From Lindgomyces ingoldianus (taxonomy: Eukaryota; Ascomycota; Dothideomycetes; Pleosporales; Lindgomycetaceae), in assembly GCF_010093535.1 (NCBI RefSeq), contig NW_022985200.1, positions 169,773 through 233,772 of the forward strand: 64,000 bases of DNA, read 5' to 3'. The position numbers were made by a program, and so were the translations under genes. The notes beneath the pieces are model-generated. The model saw nothing but the letters and a program-made list of their open reading frames with translations. It did no database searches and was not told the origin of the DNA. Of this stretch, positions 23,727 through 34,524 are shown in pieces; within the stretch, counting starts at the first letter, position 1; each line of letters starts with the position of its first letter.

Positions 23727-25000
23727 ATGACAGGTGCCTCTCCTGCTAGCACTAGCCAGACCCCCTTAGCAACAGAAGAAGCGTAGAACTAACAGATATT
23801 GTTCCTCTACTAAGAGCTAGAACAACTCTAACAGCAAGCCTAATAAATATCCTACTATGTTTAATAACTATAAGCCCTCTAGATAGAAGTAGCTAACCTT
23901 TAAAACTAAGTAAATAAAAAGACTAGCATAGACTCTAAGAAAACTCTACACTTAGCCTTCTTTAAGGCATTTAACAGTATAGCTAAGAACCTAAAACTAT
24001 TTTTTACTTAATACTACCTCTACATGCAATATAATAAGGGTGCATTTAAAACTAATAAGGTAATAATTTCCTAGATAAGCCTACACCTTAAAAGATCAAC
24101 TACTATATAGTTCTAACCTTACACAGACAACTAGATAAACTATAGGGCAAATAGAGAACCTCTACTACTAGAAACATAGAAAATCTTTAAAGACATTAAC
24201 TTCTTTAAACAAGCCCTAACTATAATATATAGACTAGTTAACTAAGAGAAAAGAGTAGTTAATAAAATAAACTCTTTTTAATAAAGAAAAAGCACAGTTT
24301 AAAACTACACTGCCTGCTTTAGTAAGCAACTAGCTATCTATAGATAGACAGACTAAAAAGCTATAAAATAAATATTCTATAATAAGCTTTTAGACATAAT
24401 TAAGAATAAATTTACTTACACAAAGAAGCCTAAGTGCTTTAAGGATTATGTTATAAAAGCACTTACTTATAATAAAAGACATGCTAAGCACTCTAGAGAG
24501 AAAAGAACTAGCATAGTAACTATAAAGCCTAACTAGTTTTAAAAAAAAGAAGAAGAACCTAAGGTTTAATAGTAAACCTATAGATCTTAGTTACGCTAAA
24601 CATACGCGTAGCCTACCTAAGAAAAAGAGCAGTTCCCCTAAGAGTGTAAGGCTGCCCCTAAATAAAAAATAAAAGAAATAGCTTAAAAAGAAGGCATGCC
24701 TTAACTGTAAAAAAGTAGGCTACTTTTATTAAAAATGCCTAGACTTTAGAAAGCTAGAGAATAAAAATGCTAGGTTAGCTATAAAGGCTATGTACACTAA
24801 CTAAGGCCTAACAATAGAGGAGCTCTATAATAGGCTAAACAAGAGGCTCTGCTAGAAGTGCAGAGCTAACTATAAATCCTCTAGCTGTCTAGTAGACTAC
24901 TAGAAGGTAAAGGTCTAAAAAAAAGACAGTATCTCTACAGCTATTAAACAGGCTACAGTCCTTAAAAGAATAAAAAGCTACTTATAAATAACTAATTATA
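23727..25000 (+). pseudogene. Gypsy-2 gag remnant
   Basis: ATG at 23727 opens MTGASPASTSQTPLATEE, followed by RIP stops. A Gag core (for example NSIAKNLKLFF and LYMQYNKGAFK) is readable. A zinc knuckle at 24697-24738 reads CLNCKKVGYFY-stop-KC: the three Cys are kept but the His position is Tyr. Non-functional. Confidence 0.75.
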
Positions 25001-25399
25001 TTAAAAATGTAAGAAGAGGTAAGGAATAGTAATTTATTTAATAAAACAAAACAGGTATTTTAGCTAGAGAGCTTAAACAACAATTTAAGCAAGGAGATTA
25101 TTAGAAATGTAGCAGACTCTATAATCACAATCTCTGTAAAACAGGACTTTATAATGTAGCCCTAGACAACAACTATAGCACCTATAAGGTTATAAGAAAG
25201 ATTACTATAACCTATTATAAGATACTAAATAAGAAAGAATAACACAAGTTTTTTTAAAAAAAATATTAGTAAAAAAAAAGGCACTAAACTAAAGCAGTAC
25301 TTCTTTCTAAATCCCTACTTTATTAAAAGAAAAGGTAAACACCCTGCTACTAATAATAGTAGTAATAAGGAAGGAACTTAAAAAGTAATAGAATTATAG

Positions 25400-28300
25400 A
25401 TATTATATCCTATGCAGTAGTAGACAACATAATAATTTCTAATGCTAATATAAGAATCACCCCCTTTAAATTATCTACACAAGGCAATACCTGCAATAGA
25501 CTTAGGTGCAGCCTATACTTATCTGCACTAACCTAGAACAATGCCTATACACCTAGTACTTATGCACTAACAAGTACTGCATCTAACATTAGCTAACAAA
25601 GCATAGAGCTAGGTGGTGGCTAATTAGATTACAGGAGGCAGACAGATTTACAGACACCATAGTAGAACAAGCTACAGCATGCAAAATGCTAAACTGCTAA
25701 CACTGCAACACAGGTCCTGCCTACAAAAGGGAACTATAGGTTAAATGCAAAGAAGCCTTTAAATGCACCTTCTACTATTTTTAATAAAAGGCTGCCTAAT
25801 AAAACAATTAAAATTCTTACTACTACTAAGTAGAAAGTATTAATTACTTAGTTACTAAATATATAATAAAAGAATATTAGGAATTTAGAATATAAGCTAA
25901 TAGTGCCTAAAAGCAGATCTATAACATCCTAAACATGCAAGAAGACAACTTAAGCCTTAGCTATAACAAAATCTACTACAACATAAGAACTATAGTAGCT
26001 GTAGGACAAAGACTTAAAAAAAGCCTAACTACAGAATTTATAGTTAAGTATAGGACTTTAACCTAGAGAGGCCTTACGCTAATTAACAGTAGTTATATGT
26101 TTACTGCAATTAATTTAACATAGGTTAAAAAGCATATTATACTATTTAAAGCTAAAGATAAACTCTTTTTAGTATCCCTTACTAACACCTTTTTAATTAA
26201 ATATAGTAGAGGAAAAATCTAACTTAAGACAGTAGAGCTAGACCTAGACACTAAGGCTACAAGCAACTAGACATCACTAAACATACTGCTACTTAGGGGA
26301 AGATACCAAGTTATACTAGGCTATAACTAGCTGCACAGACACAACCCTAAGATTAATTAGAAAATAATAAGAATACAGCCTAAATTTAAACATGCGCGCA
26401 TAACATAGTTAGCATGCTATAATAATAGATGCCTAGCACTCTTACAGGTAAAATAAAGATTAGGCTGTTTTCTAAAAAAAAGAAAACCTTTAAAATTCCT
26501 CTATTAAGAACTAAAAGTGTATGCTGTCTGCATAATAAAAAAAGAACTAAAGGAAGTTCCTCTAAAGAAGTTAAAAGACAGCAAAAACACTAAATAGATT
26601 AGTATTTACTGCATAGTAGAAGAACCTAAGAAAGGGTTACTAGAGGAATACTGTAACTATAAAAACATGTTTAGAACTCTAGATAATCTAGAGGAACTCC
26701 CTCTGCACTAACTATAGGATCACGCAATTAACCTTAAACTAAACCCTTAGTTAAAAACACACAAACTACAGCTACTAACTAAAGCTTAGAAAGAAGCATT
26801 ACAGAAGTATATAGACTGCATGCTAGCTAGAGAACACATTTAGAAAAGTAACAGCCTTGTAGCCTTAGCAGTAGTCTTTACAAAGAAGAAAAACAGCAAA
26901 GTTAGAGTCTACTAGGACTCCTAAACCTTTAATAAAAACATAATAAGAGACTAGTTTCCTCTTCCTATTATCTAAGATATTATAAATTAGCTAAAAAGAA
27001 CTACACATTTTACTAAGTTTAATATATAGGACAGATTTAATAAAATAAGGATAAAAAAAAGACATAAATAAATAACAGCCTTTAGAACTTTATTAGCACT
27101 CTATAAACTCCTAGTTATGCTATTTAGCCTAACTAATGCCCTAGCAACCTTCTAAAGAGTAATTAACACCGCTCTTAACCTATACCTAGATATCTTTGTG
27201 CTAGTCTACCTCAACAACATCCTTATCTACACAAAAGAAGATAAATTAGATCATGTAGCAGGAAGCAGCAACTAGCAGGCTAATGCTCTTAGCCAACACA
27301 CTAACTATTTTAACAAAGATAAAGAAACCTTAGAAGAATTTACAATATTTAAGGAAACCTTTAAAGGGTTAATCTACAGAGGACTATAATAAAAGGAATA
27401 ATTATGTTCTCTTACAATTATTAAACAAGAATAGAAAAACCTAATAAGAGAATATTATAAAGCTTCTATGTTTAGACATCCTAGAATTAGATTATTATAG
27501 AAAAAGATTAAAAAAGCAATACTATAAGAGGTGCCCTAGCTAAAACACCTGTGCACTAAAGTTCTACAAGAATGCAATATATGCAACAAGAATAACCTAT
27601 AATAACATAAACCCTATAGGCCGCTTTAACTAATTACAGCGCTAAGTTAACTATAGAGCATAGTAACTATAGACTTTATTACTAGACTACCCCTGTCACG
27701 CAAACTAGGCATAGAAAGACCCTGTAATATAATTACTCTAGTTATAGACAAAACTATAAAGTTTATCTACTTATAAGCTACAGAAAAAAGCATTACAGCT
27801 AAGAAATTTATATATAAATTAAAAAGAAATATATAGTTAATTTATAGTTACTAAAAAATAATTATATCTAATTAAGACAAATTATTTACTAGTAAATATT
27901 AAACAGCTGTAGTACAGCATTGTAGAATTAACTATAGACTCTCTACCGCCTATTATCTACAAACAGATAGACAAACAGAACAAGTAAACACAGAAGTAGA
28001 AAAGTACCTGCGTAAATATGTAACATATAGATAAGACAATTAGGTAGAATAGCTACTTATAGCCTAGCTTACTATAAACACTACAAAATCTTCTATAATT
28101 AAGGAAACCCTTTATAAAGCAAATTTTAGGTACTTTTTAAGATATAAAATAGAGGCTACACAGCCTACTAATTCCATAGAAGCTATAAATTAAACTAGAA
28201 AGCTTCTTAAACTACATTAAAAGTTAACTAAAGAAGCATAGTTAGCTTAGAACACTATAAAAAAGGTAGCAGACTAAAAACACTAACTAGCGCTAGAAAT

Positions 28301-28560
28301 CTACCTAAATAACTATGTATACTTAGACATAAAGAACCTTAAAACACTAAGGCCCTCTAGAAAGCTTACAGAGAAACGTATAAAACTCTATACAGTTATA
28401 TAAACATGTTCTAGCACCTACAAGCTTAAGCTACCTAAAGAAATAAAAATACACTTTTAGTTTTATGTCTTTAAGCTTAAGCTTACCTTTAAAAGCATCC
28501 TACTAGCAACAGCTAGTTAGAAAAAGAAGGAAAAGAAATATAAAGTTAAAAATTTTTTAG
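25400..28560 (+). pseudogene. Gypsy-2 pol remnant lacking RNase H
   Basis: Reverse transcriptase is readable at 26870-27245: AVVFTKKKNSKVRVY, HFTKFNI, ALYKLLVMLFSLTNALATF and VYLNNILIYTKED (YLDD to YLNN). It then jumps within a few codons to SSN-stop-QANALSQ, the end of RNase H. Compared with Gypsy-3 about 700 bases are missing (see the junction at 27250-27262). Integrase follows at 27480-28200 with a zinc finger (CNICNKNNL), an IDFITRLPL core and a STAYYLQTDRQTEQVN-like stretch before KVEKYLRKYV. Lysine-rich C-terminus to 28560. Confidence 0.8.
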
Positions 28561-28750
28561 ACTACTGAAGAAATAAGTACTTAATTAAATAAAAAGAGTA
28601 GCCTTGTTAGATATACGCACCTGCTGTCAAGACAGGAGGAACGCTTGACGAAAGCTGCGACATAGTACAAGCAATAAGCTTGAACAGTATGTTGCTGCAA
28701 ATTGCTGCATGTTGCAGCAAATTGCAGCATGTTGCAGCAAATTGCAGCAT

Positions 28751-30066
28751 AGATGGATGGATGTCTTTATTACGCCCGGCTCTAGCCTAGAGGGCACTAG
28801 TAGTTTATTACATAAGCAATTCCTTAGTAATAGCATACCTTCTAATAGCCTATACATGTAAAATATCTATCTCTCTGTATTTTCCTAGCAAACTCTTCTA
28901 TACCTTTTATATTTAGTAAGTAGTAAGTATTTTTAAGGCTCTCTTTTTTAAGTATTTAGTGTCTCTTTGTTAGCAAATAAAGCAGAACCTGCTAGCGTAT
29001 AAGTGTTAGTATAGTGTAGGATTATTCTTAAAGTTGCAAGATCCTAAGAGTTCTGCAATTGCGTACAGCAGCTGTGCAACAGCAGCAGTAGGCCTTGTTT
29101 ATAATAGGTAATAATAGTGTGGGTTTTAAAAAGGGTTCTAGTTGCTCTAGAACTAGAGTTCTAAGTTGTGGACAGAGAGAATAGGTAATAATTAATGTAG
29201 CAAGCTACAGTAGGGCAGCGTAGTTTTTAGGCTTAATGTTCTAGCTTTTAAAGTAAGGGCTAGTAGTTTAGATGCTAAGAGTTAGAGAGAGTAACATAAG
29301 TGTAAGAGGAATAGTAGCAGTAAGGTGTTTTTGCTAGGGCTAGATAGCGTACTAGCAGCCACACTTGCATATAACTGCTAAGAAGGTATGCGTAATAACA
29401 GTAGGTAAGACAGCAATAAGCGTAGCAGTAGTTAGTGTAGTAACAATAGGCGCAGTAACAGTAAGTAAGGTAGTAATAAGTATATTAGCAGACATAACTT
29501 AGACTGCTAAGATAAGAATAAGTTAAAAGAAAAGGTAGACAGCAGTCTAGCTGTTAGTGTTGTTTAAGAGCTTTAAAAAGTAGCAGCAAAGGCAGTGTTA
29601 ATGTCTTAGTAGCTAAGAAAATCTAGTATTATATCTACTAATAGACAGTCTTACTTATAAAACTTAAGTAAATCTTTATTACTTAGTTTTATAGCTTTAT
29701 AAAGTAACATAATCTTTATTTTGTAGATTAAGTAGGTACATATATATTCTTAATCTTTATTCTCTTCTGTGTATATAAAGCCGCATGTTGCTAGCTGCGT
29801 TAGGGATGCAGCTACGCATTTCTATGTAGATAGGAACATAGTGTGACGTGACTAAATTGTTTAGAAGGATTGCAACGCGTTAGATAATAATGGTGAATTA
29901 GTTTAGCATAGGTAAGACAGTGACGGTGAAGCGGTTTGGTGTGTATACGTGTTTGATGGCGGCGGCGAGGTAGGTCGGCTCGATGGAGGTGATGCAAGTG
30001 ACGATAGAGTCTCAAATATATTCGAATTTGCTCCTGCTGCCATTTTGGGCGCTCCCCCGGTTCTCC
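28751..30066 (-). mobile_element. LINE (Tad1-like), internally deleted, inside LTR-A
   Basis: On the minus strand it ends CTAGAGCCGGGCGTAATAAAG followed by ACATCCATCCATCT, a non-LTR 3' end with a short tetramer repeat. The same end occurs at 59063-59120. It is flanked by an 11-bp direct repeat AATTGCAGCAT (28740-28750 and 30067-30077). That repeat equals a repeat unit of the LTR, so the duplication could be partly pre-existing. At 1.3 kb it is far shorter than a full LINE, yet both a GC-rich 5' end and the 3' end are present. Confidence 0.75.
29903..30031 (-). pseudogene. LINE 5' reading frame fragment
   Basis: From the minus-strand ATG in CAAAATGGCAGCAGG (about 30031) the frame reads MAAGANSNIFETLSSLAS, then a Ser/Pro/Thr-rich stretch and a stop at 29903. 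Its position just inside the LINE 5' end suggests the N-terminus of ORF1. This part is un-RIPed while the rest of the LINE is TA-converted. No domain recognised. Confidence 0.4.
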
Positions 30067-30329
30067 AATTGCAGCATGTTGCAAGCTGGTCGCGCATAGG
30101 GCAAGTGCGCGAGGGACTCGGATCGGAAAAACAAAAGCCGAGCAACACAAGTAGAGCAGAAAAAGGATCGAAAAATCAATACAATCAATCATCATCCCAT
30201 ACATCATATCCAAACCCATCATTCATCTTAGGAAGCCTAGAAACAGTGCTTTAATCTGACAAGCCTACTAGTAAAAACACTTAGAAACTTATTAGAAGTT
30301 TATTAAATGCTTCTCTAATCTTTTATAAC

Positions 30330-30900
30330 TACCTAAAGTCTCTTCTAATTAAAACTACCCTAGAGAAAGCTTCTTAGACTAGAAAGCACTATTATTAATT
30401 AAAACTATAGTAGCATTAGCTAGCTGTAATGTAGGAAACCTATAACCCTTTAACATAGGCTGTAGAGAAGGAAGGCCTACAGCCTTAGCCTTAAGCGCCT
30501 TTAGTTTATCTAAAGTTAAAAAGTCTTTTTTTAAATACTTTACTTTTTAATCTGCTAGCAACTCTAGCTGCTTTTACACCTGCTTTTAATAAGTAAAAAA
30601 AACCTTAAGCTGTGTAAAAGACTTTTTTTACCTCTTTAAGAATTTCTTCTTCTTCTACATCTTTTTCTCTTAGGCAGCCTTTAACTCCTTAGATAAACAC
30701 TTCTACTTCTGCTCTAATTAATCCTAGGCTATGTTAGAAATAAAAGCATTACAGTAACTCCTTTTTTTTAAGCACTCTACGCAATTATCTAATAATAAGG
30801 TTATTACACAAGATAAACTACTTAAACAGTATAGCCTATAAAGACGCATTTTTAAACATTACAAAGGATTAAATTAGGCTACAGTACGTAGACAACGCTA
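30330..30900 (-). pseudogene. Antisense ORF (aORF) remnant of Gypsy-2
   Basis: Between the end of pol and the 3' LTR the minus strand has a frame antisense to gag-pol. It reads LSCVITLLLDNCVEC at about 30773-30816, then after an A-run frameshift YCNAFISNIA, then a Lys/Glu/Leu-rich segment (for example KDFLTLDKLKALKAKA). The same order and residues appear in Gypsy-3 (LSCVLTLLLDRCVKC, RCNAFISNTA). The Cys spacing suggests a small metal-binding unit followed by a coiled coil. Function unknown. RIP stops and a frameshift make this copy dead. Confidence 0.6.
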
Positions 30901-31037
30901 GGCAGCAGAAAAACGCTAACAAGGTATAGTTAAAATAGATAAAGAATAAAGAGACCTTTATAAAAGAGCATCTACTAACTAAAAAAAAATTTTAACACTT
31001 AGAATAGTATAAGCATAACAGCAAAGACGCTAACTAG

Positions 31038-31051
31038 AAAGGGAAGCTGTG
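31038..31051 (+). other. Gypsy-2 polypurine tract
   Basis: AAAGGGAAGCTGTG immediately upstream of the 3' LTR. Confidence 0.6.
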
Positions 31052-31633
31052 TGTTATAACTTATAATTAAACTATAAGTAACTAATTAGCAGTGCCTTAT
31101 GGTTTAAATAACTAAGAATAGAAGATTCTTAACCCTGTCCTAAATTAGTTATGTAATAAGACAGAAGAGAAATAGCTCTAGCTATTAGACAGATGTATAG
31201 AGGAATGCATTGTCTAATAGAGAGGCCACTCGCCGTGCGCGCAATGCGCGCAGCGCGCGCAGAGCATGCATTGCATGCAAACCTTTGTATATAGTTTTAA
31301 TCACAACTATAGTTAGAAGAGCGTAATTACTGTTTAGTCTTTTTATACATAATAGACTAAGAGGCATAGACACTTTTTAATAAGGGTCTTACTGCCTTGT
31401 ATATTTAGCTACATATATACCTCTTGTTCTATCCTATAAGAGGATTAGTTTCCTAGCTTACTATACAGCTTCCTAGGCAAACCACAACCTGCCTTCCTTT
31501 ATTACGCCATACCCATACTCTGCCTAACGGACTGTACACCTGATCAAGCTAAGTCCTTTCCATTCCCTCTCTAACCGAACAAAAGGCCGTAGTGCTCCGA
31601 AAACACCACTTCAACGGAGCAAGGATTGTAACA
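31052..31633 (+). repeat. Gypsy-2 3' LTR
   Basis: 582 bases, 18 longer than the 5' copy because of an extra AATGCGCGCAGCGCGCGC-type segment near 31242. The outer ~130 bases are un-RIPed (CGGACTGTACACCTGATC), while the inner start is TA-converted. Confidence 0.92.
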
Positions 31634-31712
31634 GAGGGCCGTCCACTAATAGTGTTCGTAGGATTCTAATACCGTCCGACACTCGCTTACAGCCCTACCC
31701 CGGGTTGTAACA

Positions 31713-32182
31713 TATAGATTCTATATAAGAACAGAGCTCTATACCACTATGCTAATATAAATAAAAAGGTGCGAATAATTAACTAGTTAACAGTTAATTG
31801 TTACGTACAGAATAGTATATATACCTGTCGCACGTAAGCGCCATCTTGGCCTTACATTCTACAGAAGCTTAAATGCTTAAAATTTAACCTTTTTAGATTA
31901 CTTAAAAGGCTACTAGTATTTAACCCTTTTATTAGTGTGCTGAAGGTTAATTAGTATATGTATTGTTAATTAAAGTACAAGGTGCTTAGATTTTATTAAA
32001 GTAGACTGTTTGCTTGTGTAGATCGCTCGCTTGTGAAATACGTCATGTGATGGATGTTTACGTAGTATTGAAAGGCTTATATCATCTCATAATATATTTC
32101 ATAGCCCGGTGAAACCCAACCCTATTGTCTATCAAGGTGCACTAGAACCCAAGTTTTCGCAGCAGCAATATGAGCACAAGTA
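31713..32182. other. Intergenic, 3' side of the Tse2-like gene
   Basis: Moderately AT-rich but without obvious TE ends. A palindromic GTTAACAGTTAATTG-type stretch lies near 31780-31800. From about 32030 the composition becomes that of the adjoining gene island. No frame supported. Confidence 0.5.
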
Positions 32183-32962
32183 CTAAACACCCATCCACTT
32201 TTCAGTTTTTGCATCATCTATAGCAGCAGCATATTTATGCTCGATCAGCCATTGATCTAGGTCGTGTTTCTCCGCACATTTTGAATAGAATTCGTCCAAA
32301 GTTTCATTCAGGCCTGTGCAGGCTTAGATAAGAAAATATAGAAACAGTGCTAGGGGCATACTTTGCAAGGAAATTCCACGAGAAGGTTGTAGAGAAAAGG
32401 TCGCTCCAAAGTCATTGAATAAGGTCATGCTAGTCGGTAGCTGCGTTCCTGGTCAATGTCAGCAATATTGTTACTCAACTCTTAATTAGTATTTACCTTT
32501 CGCAATGCGAAATAGAAGAGGTTTCTCAATGCTTTTGCCACCCTCAACATCCTCAAGGTAGTAATCATAAAACATCCGCACGTGTTCTTGCATATTAAAT
32601 GTATTTGGCATGAAGAGTGCTCCATTAGCGACTAGTTGGAAAGGATCAGCATGTCTTTACACACATTTGAATTATATTTACAAACATGGCATGTCTCGGT
32701 ATACTGCAGGATGAACAAGCCCATCGGTGGCTAACTTGACTCCATCACTCCCATACTTGGTGTCCCGATATTCCTGACTAACGGCATCATAATCGAAAAG
32801 ATTAGACCTTGGACCTTGATTGAAGTGATACAATGTGGCTGGGAATGAGGAATGGGATGCGATTGGTGAATATTTTCTTATATGTATCGCAAAGATGAAT
32901 CGGTTACTGCGGAGGGAAAGAACGCGTCGAAGGAGAGGAGTCCGTGGTAACAACATTGACAT
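32183..32962 (-). CDS. Tse2-like ADP-ribosyltransferase toxin-domain protein, 4 exons
   Basis: Spliced minus-strand gene: exons 32962-32686, 32631-32497, 32448-32362 and 32313-32183 (277+135+87+131 = 630 nt, 209 residues plus stop). Introns are 54, 48 and 48 nt. Donors are GTTTGT, GTAAAT and GTATGC; acceptors are TAG, CAG and CAG; branch-like CTGAT and CTGAC are seen in the first two. Phases stay in register, with no stops and no RIP signature. The start gives an Arg-rich N-terminus (MSMLLPRTPLLRR) that looks like a mitochondrial presequence. Motifs in order: ATLYHFNQG, GLVHPAVYRD, NGALFMPNTFN, LTLFND-like, FSLQPSRGISL, LNETLDEFYSKC. This layout recalls fungal members of the Tse2 ADP-ribosyltransferase toxin family; that match is from memory and needs a profile search. 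Role in the fungus unknown: self-targeted, antagonistic or neutral. No immunity-like partner is visible beside it. The first donor (GTTTGT) is the least certain splice site. Confidence 0.65.
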
Positions 32963-33409
32963 GAGCGAGTCCGCCGAAAACTAATCGGAGAAAGAAATTC
33001 GCAGGTTATAGCGTACACGGTGATTCGCGACCAGGATAACCGAGGCAGAAGTTCTATGCAACTTCGTTCGAGGCCGCGTTTAGAGGAAAGCTTCAAGTAA
33101 CGAAGAAGACGTTTAGGAAGGTTGGTGAGAGAGAAGTCGAGAAACCGCTCTTAGCTTCAGGAGTGCGGCACAGCAACGTTCGTGCGTTTTATCTAGAGTT
33201 AGTGCGGGGCGACGCGCCAAGGCGAATTAAACTTACCGTGTCCCAAATGGCCAGAGCTCCTGCCGATGCGCCAAGGGAACCAGAAAAAATTTCCTTACTG
33301 TTACAATGTAAGAGCACTGTGAAGCAGGAAGCATAAAGCGCAAAAGAGGGTACAGGATAGTATTAATAGAAAAATCCTTAAGAAGACTTAGAGGTTTAGA
33401 AGAGGATAC
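32963..33409. other. 5' intergenic region of the Tse2-like gene
   Basis: Normal-composition, un-RIPed sequence upstream of the minus-strand start. Short frames here (33096-32878 and 33421-33233, minus) lack any recognisable domain and I do not call them. The region ends at the TGTTACGACC start of an LTR fragment. It presumably carries the promoter, but no TATA or CAAT box stands out. Confidence 0.5.
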
Positions 33410-33763
33410 TGTTACGACCACTGGTTGGGCCAGAGGAACATGCAGGTCTCCAACGCCACGGAGACGGACCGATGCCGGGTGGGGGCACGGCCCGCAGAGG
33501 TCACGTGACGCCCGGGACAGGTATAGTGTAATAACAAGGCTTAGACAAATGCGTACATAGACTTAGCAGGTAGTCGCAAGACTTGGCAGATGGTTGCAGT
33601 GGTCGCAGAATAGTTCTACAACTACTGTTAAAAACCTGCAACTACTGCAACTACACCTAAGTATATAGTCTTAACCTTTCTTCTTTATTTAAAAGGTTGT
33701 AGTTATTCTTATCTTTAAGGCAGAGCCTTAGGTATAGTAATATATATAATATCTTCTTTAATA
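33410..33763 (+). repeat. Truncated gypsy-type LTR (family LTR-D)
   Basis: Begins TGTTACGACCACTGGTTGGG, like the other TGTTACGACC LTRs of the window, and keeps an un-RIPed first ~140 bases (CCACGGAGACGGACCG). It then passes into the Tyr-codon-like CAACTACTGCAACTAC region also present at 43790-43850. It is cut at 33764 by a TIR element and no right end is seen. Confidence 0.7.
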
Positions 33764-33765
33764 TA

Positions 33766-34440
33766 ACGTACATTACAGGCGAGTTGCTTATACACCTAAT
33801 TTGCTTACTTTTACTAAGACTACACTACACTACTTAGACTTGTTAAAGAAATGTTTAATATAGCTTATACTTTAAGCTATTAAATAAAATATAACACTTT
33901 TTAAGTAATATGCTATAGCTATTTATAAATTCTTTTAAAAAATAATAAGTAACTAACATAATAATCTTTTTAAGCTAATTATATAGCTAACTTATAAAAG
34001 CTAAATAATAATAAAAAGTAAGTAATTATTAAGAACATACTGTTGCTAGATGCGTAAAGATGTCTCTTCTAGCTAGTAGCTATAGCTAATATAGGCTATA
34101 TTAGTATAAACTAGTTTAATATGTTTATTAAGTGTTACCTAAAGCTTAAAGCAAAGTTTAAGTATAAGTATTACTATAAAAAAGCTTTTTGTAAAAGTTT
34201 TATAGTAATTTAAAGCTAGTTTAACTTTATAAAAAATATTAAAGCTAAGTATAGCATGTAAAATAATAACATATATAACTTTAATAAAATAGAGTTTATA
34301 ATAAGCTAAATATCTACTAGAGTAGTTATTATAAGTTTAGAAAAATAAAAATAGCTAAACGTAGTCTAACTAGGTAACTAGAAGTAAATAACAGCTATTT
34401 AGAGTATAAATGCTAAAAAGTAGGCTATTTTACTTTTTAT
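33766..34440. mobile_element. ACGTAC-family TIR element, left part
   Basis: Starts ACGTACATTACAGGCGAG after TA (33764-33765) and follows the 1.87-kb version at 45547 through its left half (for example AACAGCTATTTAGAG near 34390). It stops at 34440, where a second left terminus begins. Heavily RIPed. No frame. Confidence 0.75.
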
Positions 34441-34442
34441 TA

Positions 34443-34524
34443 ACGTACATTACAGGCAAGTTGCTTACACACTTAAGTTACTTACTTTTACTAAGACCCT
34501 ACTAAACTACTCTATTTTTTTAAT
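34443..34524. mobile_element. ACGTAC-family left terminus only
   Basis: A second ACGTACATTACAGGCAAG terminus after TA (34441-34442), carrying both subterminal motifs and the GCTAAGACCC block. It loses similarity after about 80 bases. Probably an insertion into the preceding copy that was later truncated. Confidence 0.7.

Larger units (their letters stand above)
28605..30261 (+). repeat. Solo copia LTR (LTR-A), split by a LINE
   Basis: Starts TGTTAGATATACGCACC and ends AATCTGACA, flanked by a perfect AGCCT duplication (28600-28604 and 30262-30266). Removing the LINE at 28751-30066 leaves an LTR like the one at 44020-44370. It includes a stem-forming CTGTCAAGACAG near its start and 11-bp tandem repeats around TGCAGCAAATT and TGCAGCATGTT. 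Confidence 0.9.
23115..31633 (+). mobile_element. Gypsy-2: Ty3/gypsy retrotransposon, RIPed, with nested insertions
   Basis: LTRs (TGTTA...TTGTAACA) at 23115-23678 and 31052-31633 are flanked by a perfect GAGGG duplication (23110-23114 and 31634-31638). The interior carries gag, reverse transcriptase, integrase and a 3' antisense frame. RNase H is missing through an internal deletion near 27255. A solo copia LTR with its own AGCCT duplication, itself holding a LINE, sits at 28605-30261. It is related to Gypsy-3 but clearly a different subfamily. Confidence 0.9.
22962..31712 (-). mobile_element. Gypsy-type LTR (family LTR-C), minus, split by Gypsy-2
   Basis: On the minus strand it begins TGTTACAACCCGGGGTAGGG at 31712, runs to 31639, and continues after the Gypsy-2 insertion at 23109-22962. 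Blocks such as TAAGCGAGTGTCGGAC match the LTR at 43656-43672. Its far end is cut by the foldback element at 22961. The split is proven by the GAGGG duplication flanking Gypsy-2. Confidence 0.75.

Noticed and set aside
28627..30254. Several frames on both strands across LTR-A and the LINE
   Set aside because: They are produced by the 11-bp repeats and the GC-rich LINE 5' end. Only the LINE ORF1-like piece is kept.
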